Shown here piece after piece: positions 63,301 through 64,000 of a stretch of 64,000 nt of DNA. A program made the translations under genes and the position numbers. The notes under the pieces were generated by a model. That model did not search any database and had not been told where the DNA came from. It worked only from the letters and a program-made list of their open reading frames with translations. Origin of the DNA: Tubiluchus corallicola (Eukaryota > Priapulida > Priapulimorpha > Priapulimorphida > Tubiluchidae); the NCBI GenBank assembly GCA_030141605.1, contig JAQGDQ010000720.1:22501-86500 (forward strand), read 5' to 3'. Each line of letters begins with the position of its first letter. The stretch's first letter is position 1.

Positions 63301-63473
63301 TCCGATTTTTATCGTTTTCTAACTCGCTTTTTACTACATTGCAGATTCGTGTCCGTCGGTCGAGGTTCTTACTCCGTTGTGGAGAAAGTCGTCAAGCTAC
63401 TTACTGAAGGGAGTTGACATGTTTGAACAGATCTGTGATTCCATGAATGTGGCTCTCCTGAACGCAAATCTTG
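34215..63473 (+). CDS. EDRF1: EDRF1, partial gene: 17 coding exons, 3' end beyond the window
   Basis: It encodes the N-terminal 920 residues of an EDRF1 orthologue (human protein about 1,240 residues). EDRF1 is a conserved protein with TPR repeats, linked in human cells to erythroid gene expression; its biochemical role in invertebrates is not established. Exons: 34215-34483, 35890-35953, 36971-37159, 38689-38768, 40730-41135, 42528-42649, 43665-43776, 45120-45267, 46441-46552, 48686-48794, 51421-51602, 53388-53475, 55573-55747, 56861-57037, 59672-59872, 60654-60851 and 63345-63473. All introns are GT-AG and every junction phase agrees, giving one frame with no stop. Landmarks include '[15 protein letters not shown]', '[20 protein letters not shown]', '[20 protein letters not shown]', '[12 protein letters not shown]', '[13 protein letters not shown]' and 'NEIGVYYMN'. 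The start ATG is the first after an in-frame TAA at 34,206. Introns (about 0.8-2.6 kb) are filled with repeats. Confidence 0.93.
34484..34794 (+). other. EDRF1 intron 1, left part
   Basis: No repeat or gene recognised before the Penelope-like copy. Confidence 0.4.
34795..35342 (-). mobile_element. Penelope-like repeat remnant, copy B, with intact hammerhead-like core
   Basis: Inverted copy of 1,381-1,925. Read on the minus strand, it carries CTGATGA (35,291-35,285), then a GACAG/CTGTC stem with a seven-base loop (35,283-35,267), then GAAA (35,266-35,263). This is the conserved order of a hammerhead ribozyme core, as known in the terminal repeats of Penelope-like elements. An 87-codon plus-strand frame inside (34,964-35,227) shows no domain that I recognise. 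Confidence 0.5.
35358..35642 (+). mobile_element. MITE family M1, 3' half
   Basis: It starts at the 'gagctgtcgaatgtgtg' landmark and ends with 'gcatccggttttgctttaa'. It abuts the Penelope-like copy. Confidence 0.8.
35765..35832 (-). mobile_element. MITE family M2, terminal fragment
   Basis: 'cttttgaccttttcacgatc' then 'atcatcaatcgctggaacca' is the reverse complement of the M2 left end, closing with 'gaaaagacatatt'. It lies just upstream of exon 2. Confidence 0.6.
35890..35953 (+). CDS. EDRF1: EDRF1 exon 2 (residues 90-111)
   Basis: A 64-bp exon after TTTTTCAG and before GTAAGA encodes '[20 protein letters not shown]' and a final Ser-Glu, matching the conserved 'D..DSVG.DVDVVSDSE' segment of EDRF1. 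Phase 2 in, phase 0 out. Confidence 0.88.
35954..36970 (+). other. EDRF1 intron 2
   Basis: Around 36,040-36,160 there are partly inverted motifs ('gatagcgatcacgttcgaa', 'cgcattacgcacacatgga') also seen near 60,085-60,140. This suggests a decayed short TIR element. Otherwise nothing recognised. Confidence 0.4.
36971..37159 (+). CDS. EDRF1: EDRF1 exon 3 (residues 112-174)
   Basis: Encodes '[20 protein letters not shown]' and then '[17 protein letters not shown]', one of the best conserved stretches of the family, followed by 'WLRRFF'. 63 codons, phase 0 at both ends. Acceptor CTTTAG, donor GTAAGT. Confidence 0.95.
37175..38075. mobile_element. 'gttcagacta' element expanded by a 46-bp array (intron 3)
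   Basis: The edge 'cacgttcagactagcaac' is the same as at 49,195 and the reverse of the 'ctagtctgaac' edges at 49,780 and 58,210. The interior is about 16 units of 46 bp ('gtaactcgcaaagcagttca' then 'cacttgtgagtttgctgtc'). Each unit includes the inverted pair CTCGCAA / TTGTGAG. Short frames here are repeat artefacts. Confidence 0.85.
38225..38415. repeat. (ATT)n microsatellite after a LINE-like tail
   Basis: 'aaataaagattattgttatt' leads into (ATT)n with an internal poly-T. A LINE 3' tail probably seeded the microsatellite. Confidence 0.9.
38689..38768 (+). CDS. EDRF1: EDRF1 exon 4 (residues 175-200)
   Basis: Encodes '[17 protein letters not shown]', equivalent to the conserved 'AILSKFLYYS' segment. 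Phase 0 in, phase 2 out. Acceptor TTTTAG, donor GTAATT. Confidence 0.85.
38938..39390. mobile_element. hAT-like MITE, second copy of the 47,949 family
   Basis: 'gaggtgtgcaaaccgcggcc' at the left and 'aatttgcttacccct' at the right mirror the ends of the 47,949-48,430 element. The middle shares 'gatagtgcgggtagtttttt', 'cttacaag' and 'cttggctccttga'. The left terminal sequence appears twice (about 38,938 and 38,960), suggesting a partial terminal duplication. The target duplication is not clear. Confidence 0.7.
39390..39500. repeat. 27-bp tandem array, about four units
   Basis: 'cattttgaagtacagtaaaa' plus 'tgtata' repeats four times. It lies at the edge of an M1 copy, whose left arm contains the same segment, so the array grew from M1 sequence. 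Confidence 0.9.
39490..40000 (+). mobile_element. MITE family M1 copy (intron 4)
   Basis: Landmarks 'acatcacaactgaac', 'tgtgataaacaaaaactaga', 'ctgaagtgagaggtacagca' and 'taattctttcacgtaagtca' appear in family order. It ends at 'agtagattgttt', where LINE sequence begins. Confidence 0.75.
40000..40455 (+). mobile_element. 5'-truncated LINE tail inserted at the end of M1
   Basis: A frame from about 40,008 reads '[20 protein letters not shown]' and continues to a stop at about 40,103. This is the Leu-Trp-Asn..Phe-Lys pattern of LINE ORF2 C-termini. A 3' UTR and an AAATAA-rich tail follow. It differs from the 6,085/61,815 family. Confidence 0.65.
40730..41135 (+). CDS. EDRF1: EDRF1 exon 5 (residues 201-336)
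   Basis: The longest coding exon here is rich in Ser, Asp, Glu and Pro ('[20 protein letters not shown]'). It corresponds to the low-complexity Ser-rich insertion of vertebrate EDRF1, which is variable in sequence. Phase 2 in, phase 0 out. Acceptor TTTTTAG, donor GTAAGT. The join gives an uninterrupted frame, but conservation alone would not identify this exon. Confidence 0.8.
41625..42045. repeat. TTAGGG-rich interstitial telomere-like tract (intron 5)
   Basis: Degenerate TTAGGG hexamers mixed with GCTAAGG, GGTAAGG and GGTTTGGG variants, with the G-rich strand on plus. Not a pure telomere repeat. Confidence 0.9.
42165..42405. repeat. (GTGC)/(TG) microsatellite
   Basis: TGTG and GTGC runs with 'atggacatgggc' interruptions occurring three times. 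Open frames are artefacts. Confidence 0.95.
42528..42649 (+). CDS. EDRF1: EDRF1 exon 6 (residues 337-376)
   Basis: Encodes '[20 protein letters not shown]' and then 'RPAVSLRL', a hallmark block of the family. Phase 0 in, phase 2 out. Acceptor TTGACAG, donor GTTTGA, a weaker donor than most in this gene. Confidence 0.95.
42914..43444 (-). mobile_element. 5S rRNA-headed SINE-like element (intron 6)
   Basis: Read on the minus strand, it starts with almost a full 5S rRNA sequence (43,444 down to about 43,335), including 'cacgttgaaaacacaggttc', 'gatcaccgaagttaagcaac' and 'gttagtacttggatgggtga'. About 420 bp of body then follows, ending 'aaggatgccaacaa'. The body recurs at 62,558-62,978 with the same 3' end but without the 5S head, as expected of 5' truncation. 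This is the SINE3 layout. The body keeps an open minus-strand frame of about 80 codons in both copies. Confidence 0.8.
43335..43444 (-). rRNA. 5S rRNA-derived sequence (pseudogene head of a SINE)
   Basis: Covers roughly nucleotides 11-120 of a 120-nt 5S rRNA, including the internal Pol III control region. The first ten or so nucleotides do not match and there are scattered substitutions. It continues directly into a repeat body, so I regard it as a SINE head and not a functional 5S gene. Confidence 0.75.
43665..43776 (+). CDS. EDRF1: EDRF1 exon 7 (residues 377-414)
   Basis: Encodes '[20 protein letters not shown]' and then '[13 protein letters not shown]', nearly identical to the vertebrate segment. 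Phase 2 in, phase 0 out. Acceptor TTTCAG, donor GTAATA. Confidence 0.96.
43850..44970. repeat. 31-bp minisatellite, more than 30 units (intron 7)
   Basis: 'taacacaatgcttttgtaag' plus 'aaccattagcg' repeats at 31 bp. Blocks of several units, marked by 'catagcatgatgtattcg', are themselves repeated, showing segmental duplication inside the array. Confidence 0.95.
45120..45267 (+). CDS. EDRF1: EDRF1 exon 8 (residues 415-463)
   Basis: Encodes '[13 protein letters not shown]', then '[20 protein letters not shown]' and 'YWLFK', closely matching vertebrate EDRF1. Phase 0 in, phase 1 out. Acceptor GTTACAG, donor GTTTGT. Confidence 0.95.
45279..45790. mobile_element. 'actcatatctcggttt' element with a 104-bp array (intron 8)
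   Basis: It starts with the same terminal sequence as the 62,467-63,300 element. A 104-bp unit ('cggtctgtcgtttcgcaagc', 'actagttggcgggccgccac') occurs three times, whereas the 62-kb element has one. It ends near 'gacgttttgagtcaatt'. It begins about 12 bp after the exon 8 donor. Confidence 0.75.
45790..46295. repeat. Second TTAGGG-rich tract (intron 8)
   Basis: TTAGGG units with interspersed GGTTGG, GGATTAGG and GGGCTAGG variants, in the same orientation as the intron 5 tract. Confidence 0.9.
46441..46552 (+). CDS. EDRF1: EDRF1 exon 9 (residues 464-500)
   Basis: Encodes '[20 protein letters not shown]' and then '[10 protein letters not shown]', matching the conserved '[19 protein letters not shown]' region. 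Phase 1 in, phase 2 out. Donor GTATGC. Confidence 0.95.
46553..47405 (+). other. EDRF1 intron 9, left part
   Basis: No gene or repeat boundary recognised. Confidence 0.4.
47406..48488 (+). mobile_element. MITE family M1 copy split by a hAT-like element (intron 9)
   Basis: Starts 'tttaaaggagaaactgaggg' and ends 'aggcccggatttccttta', giving both termini. Between 47,949 and 48,430 it is interrupted by a hAT-like element; 'ttttatag' is present on both sides as the duplicated target. Confidence 0.9.
47949..48430. mobile_element. hAT-like MITE with perfect 8-bp target duplication, nested in M1
   Basis: The ends 'caggggtgtgcaaattgcgg' and 'gataatttgcacatccctg' are inverted repeats. The flanking octamer TTTTATAG is perfectly duplicated (47,941-47,948 and 48,431-48,438). 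No transposase. A second copy lies at 38,938-39,390. Confidence 0.92.
48686..48794 (+). CDS. EDRF1: EDRF1 exon 10 (residues 501-537)
   Basis: Encodes '[20 protein letters not shown]' and then '[11 protein letters not shown]', matching 'IRTLLLNCLKLLD' of vertebrates. Phase 2 in, phase 0 out. Acceptor ATACAG, donor GTGAGT. Confidence 0.93.
49195..49790. mobile_element. 'gttcagacta' element with larger tandem units (intron 10)
   Basis: It begins 'gttcagactagcaggtttt' and ends 'tccctagtctgaacaca', an inverted terminal pair. The interior has about three imperfect units of roughly 130 bp with 'cggcgagttactctcgacac' and 'cagtgtcagatcgc'. Frames on both strands are repeat artefacts. Confidence 0.75.
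49791..51420 (+). other. EDRF1 intron 10, right part
   Basis: AT-rich. 'aaatctttattgaaaatta' near 50,466 could be a reversed LINE tail. Otherwise nothing recognised. Confidence 0.35.
51421..51602 (+). CDS. EDRF1: EDRF1 exon 11 (residues 538-597)
   Basis: Encodes '[17 protein letters not shown]', equivalent to the conserved 'IIASANYMLSELF', then a divergent acidic stretch with an Asp run. Phase 0 in, phase 2 out. Acceptor TTATGTAG, donor GTTTGA. Confidence 0.92.
51640..53250. repeat. 94-bp minisatellite (intron 11)
   Basis: A unit with 'catgtatcagtagcgtaggt', 'catgttttggcagcatatgt' and 'gtatctgtaatgtagatgat' repeats every 94 bp about eleven times. It is flanked by shorter degenerate relatives ('ttcagcatgtat..gcatatatcattga'). 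Three consecutive units near 52,295-52,562 are only 92, 87 and 88 bp long. Confidence 0.95.
53388..53475 (+). CDS. EDRF1: EDRF1 exon 12 (residues 598-627)
   Basis: Encodes '[20 protein letters not shown]' and then 'VTALKHVAQ', matching the weakly conserved 'HDTEERCRLVLSYVLEGL' region. Phase 2 in, phase 0 out. Acceptor GTCCAG, donor GTCAGT. Confidence 0.85.
53476..54175 (+). other. EDRF1 intron 12, left part
   Basis: No repeat boundary or gene recognised. Confidence 0.4.
54176..55320. repeat. 83-bp minisatellite (intron 12)
   Basis: A unit with 'tctctcacagttcaacacaa', 'tttcatattctttgtttcaa' and 'ccaccagagtgaaccagtct' repeats at 83 bp. Some units lack a 'acaacagtct' duplication and are about 10 bp shorter. 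There are about 13 units. Confidence 0.95.
55573..55747 (+). CDS. EDRF1: EDRF1 exon 13 (residues 628-685)
   Basis: Encodes '[20 protein letters not shown]' and then '[10 protein letters not shown]', matching the conserved 'GL..V...I......STPIPLKYE' pattern. Phase 0 in, phase 1 out. Acceptor TTTTCAG, donor GTACGG. Confidence 0.9.
55843..56510 (+). mobile_element. MITE family M1 copy (intron 13), truncated at the right
   Basis: Starts 'tttaaaggaagacgggatga' and proceeds through all family landmarks to 'aataattctttcaca'. A partial internal duplication repeats the 'gacatcacaaactaacata' region at 55,997 and 56,138. Confidence 0.85.
56560..56770 (-). mobile_element. Possible LINE 3' tail, minus strand
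   Basis: A 'ttttatttcaaactttacaa' start with an AC-rich continuation looks like the reverse of a LINE 3' UTR with an AATAAA tail. No coding part remains. Confidence 0.3.
56861..57037 (+). CDS. EDRF1: EDRF1 exon 14 (residues 686-744)
   Basis: Encodes '[20 protein letters not shown]' and then '[16 protein letters not shown]', matching the conserved 'SW.HKMKLQLILKSSKAYY..YGRALRYIKLAL' TPR-like region. Phase 1 in and out. Acceptor CTTCCAG, donor GTGAAT. An alternative donor further right would break the phase of exon 15. Confidence 0.93.
57070..58225. mobile_element. 'gttcagacta' family element with 119-bp array (intron 14)
   Basis: The end 'tagtctgaacacacttgc' repeats the terminal motif of the other two copies. 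Two successive arrays occur. One has about three units ('gtctggtgtgaactttatct', 'cagctcgatgcttactgtc'); the other has about five 119-bp units ('tcggagagtaactcgcagga', 'gtgaatagagaagtgagtgt'). Confidence 0.85.
58465..58690 (+). repeat. Dispersed GC-richer repeat, inverted relative to 15,289-15,530
   Basis: Shares 'ttgagtttttctagagactg', 'gttttctgcaaaa', 'aagctattaaaccattacc' and 'ctctagaaataagaggtata' with the reverse of the 15-kb copy. Confidence 0.6.
59087..59240. mobile_element. mariner-like MITE, copy 1 of a duplicated pair
   Basis: CAGGATGTTCCAAAA at the left and TTTTTTTGGAACCGCCTG at the right are inverted ends, flanked by TA (59,085-59,086 and 59,241-59,242). 154 bp, no coding capacity. 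Confidence 0.8.
59359..59524. mobile_element. mariner-like MITE, copy 2 of a duplicated pair
   Basis: Same ends and TA flanks (59,357-59,358 and 59,525-59,526), 166 bp. The flanking host sequence is also shared with copy 1 ('aaccatcttgttagcatcta' left; 'gtaatgctagat' right), so the pair arose by a segmental duplication of roughly 270 bp, not by two insertions. Confidence 0.85.
59672..59872 (+). CDS. EDRF1: EDRF1 exon 15 (residues 745-811)
   Basis: Encodes '[20 protein letters not shown]' and then '[12 protein letters not shown]', matching vertebrate 'YLTLCGDIQLMLAQNANN.A...EEF'. Phase 1 in and out. Acceptor TTTTTTCAG, donor GTAAGT. Confidence 0.93.
59985..60075 (-). mobile_element. MITE family M1, right-end fragment
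   Basis: 'ttaaagcaaaaccggacgca' and 'tctgctctataaaatattga' then 'agtatttttcaagaatt' are the reverse of the M1 right end. Confidence 0.75.
60160..60406 (+). mobile_element. Internal LINE reverse-transcriptase fragment with 22-bp direct repeats
   Basis: Encodes '[20 protein letters not shown]' and then '[16 protein letters not shown]' and '[15 protein letters not shown]', the post-catalytic part of CR1/L2-type reverse transcriptases. It is cut off at both ends and lacks the LINE 3' end. The 22-bp sequence starting TCTGAATGCGCATCACGC occurs at 60,138-60,159 and 60,407-60,428, directly on each side. Confidence 0.75.
60654..60851 (+). CDS. EDRF1: EDRF1 exon 16 (residues 812-877)
   Basis: Encodes '[20 protein letters not shown]' and then 'NCYELS' and '[15 protein letters not shown]', matching the conserved 'WATDLSTDLE..CYEAA..LKRMGNIRNEIGVFYMN' region. 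Phase 1 in and out. Acceptor TTTTTTCAG, donor GTAAAC. Confidence 0.95.
60918..61292 (+). mobile_element. MITE family M2, copy 3 (intron 16)
   Basis: AATAAGCCTTTTCACAGTTC at the left and 'gtatgaaagggcttatt' at the right. The interior is collinear with the copies at 5.6 and 24.8 kb. Confidence 0.85.
61293..61790 (+). other. EDRF1 intron 16 spacer
   Basis: 'gttacagaaacagatttttc' and 'cggttaagtctcggtttcgg' may be degenerate repeat sequence. Nothing else recognised. Confidence 0.35.
61815..62405 (+). mobile_element. 5'-truncated LINE: 122-codon C-terminal ORF2 tail plus 3' UTR
   Basis: Residues '[20 protein letters not shown]' and then '[20 protein letters not shown]' are typical of LINE ORF2 C-termini. 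The frame ends with the same 'IYPRPF' motif as the 6.1-kb copy. The 3' UTR shares 'gcactggacgcatttgcctt' and ends 'agataaagattattatatat'. It is longer than the 6.1-kb copy, so truncation points differ. Confidence 0.85.
62467..63300. mobile_element. 'actcatatctcggttt' TIR element carrying a SINE insertion
   Basis: The ends AACTCATATCTCGGTTTGC and its near reverse complement at 63,279-63,300 ('ggcaaaccgagatatgcgtg') form a good inverted repeat. A 5S-SINE body lies inside (62,558-62,978). The right half matches the intron 8 element in reverse, including one copy of its 104-bp unit. It ends about 44 bp before the exon 17 acceptor. Confidence 0.8.
62558..62978 (-). mobile_element. SINE-like body lacking the 5S head, nested
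   Basis: Closely similar to 42,914-43,334 over its full length, with the same 3' end ('gatgccaacaa' on the minus strand), but the 5S part is missing. The flanking 'aatacagt' and 'cactgtatt' motifs belong to the host element. Confidence 0.8.
63345..63473 (+). CDS. EDRF1: EDRF1 exon 17 (residues 878-920), last exon in the window
   Basis: Encodes '[20 protein letters not shown]' and then '[20 protein letters not shown]', matching the vertebrate 'LWKKSFSCFEKGIHNFESIEDATNAALLLCNTG' TPR region. Phase 1 in and out, so the frame must continue in an exon beyond the window. Acceptor TTGCAG, donor GTAACG. Confidence 0.92.
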
Positions 63474-63493
63474 GTAACGTTGGTTACCTTGGT

Positions 63494-63955
63494 AACGTTA
63501 ATGCTTTTATAGTACCTAAAACTGTGGTGTTGCACTCCTGAGAGCTTAAGCTTCTTTTTTCTATTTCCGTATAATAGACTGCATATAATAGACTATCGCC
63601 ATTAATTGAATAATGTACCAGCTCTGTCTCCAACACCAAGACAACAAGAATAAATTTAACAACTTTATTGTAACTCGCAAAGCAACGAGGTTATAACTAG
63701 AAAGATGAGTGCAACGGAAAAACGAAGAAGTTGAAAACAAAAGGGCAACTTTGCAAAAAGGGGTAAAGTTGATAACACTAACAACACGCATGTATACTGG
63801 CGTATAATATAATAGTTTTCATCAACTAAACTGTTTTAGTAGTAGATATTAATAGTTAATGCTTTTATAGTACCTAAAACTGAGGTATTGCACTCCTGAG
63901 AGCTTAAGCTTCCTTTTTTTCTTTCCGTATAATAGACTGTATATAATAGACTATA
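63494..63955. repeat. Direct repeat pair of about 95 bp flanking a 260-bp insert (intron 17)
   Basis: 'atgcttttatagtacctaaa', 'gcactcctgagagcttaagc' and 'ccgtataatagactg' occur at about 63,494-63,596 and again at about 63,855-63,955. The insert between them holds 'caactttattgtaactcgca'. It could be a tandem duplication with an insertion, or very short LTR-like ends. The start of the pair overlaps the end of exon 17's intron boundary region by a few tens of bases. Confidence 0.8.
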
Positions 63956-64000
63956 ATATAATAGTTTTCATAGATAATATAATATATTTTCACTGTTTTG

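Overview
This is an AT-rich, intron- and repeat-dense nuclear window from a multicellular animal, most likely an invertebrate. The two protein-coding genes I recognise are metazoan housekeeping genes. One has GT-AG introns of about 0.8-2.6 kb. The DNA between them is packed with microsatellites, minisatellites, non-autonomous DNA transposons, truncated LINEs and 5S-rRNA-derived SINE-like elements. I cannot name the species. Two TTAGGG-rich tracts fit a TTAGGG-telomere lineage but do not settle it.

Layout. Positions 1-29.2 kb hold no gene I can name. They hold simple repeats ((CTTCT)n, a compound CA/GGAT/GGTA/GATA tract, (ACT)n, a roughly 510-bp (TC)n tract), minisatellites with 78-, 40-, 139- and 29-bp units, and many transposon remnants. 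These remnants include hAT-like, piggyBac-like and pogo-like elements with target-site duplications, and a family called M1 here. One speculative small secreted-protein exon lies on the minus strand near 23.5-23.8 kb. At 29.3-31.2 kb a single uninterrupted plus-strand reading frame of 625 codons encodes HAUS5, a subunit of the augmin complex that recruits gamma-tubulin to spindle microtubules. A pogo/Tigger-type deletion derivative and a terminal-inverted-repeat element follow.

From 34.2 kb to the right edge lies one gene on the plus strand, EDRF1 (erythroid differentiation-related factor 1). I resolved 17 coding exons. Their junctions keep one frame, giving 920 complete codons, and the 3' end of the gene lies outside the window. 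Most of its introns carry tandem arrays or transposons: 46-, 27-, 31-, 104-, 94-, 83- and 119-bp arrays, TTAGGG-like tracts and nested insertions.

HAUS5 and EDRF1 are on the same strand about 3 kb apart, with no sign of a functional link. The remaining biology is mobile DNA. The points most worth checking are a Penelope-like repeat with a hammerhead-ribozyme-like core, a 5S-headed SINE-like element whose body stays open across two diverged copies, nested insertions that give relative ages, and a tight cluster of length defects inside the 94-bp array that may be assembly error. All calls rest on reading the sequence and remembered family knowledge; no search was run.
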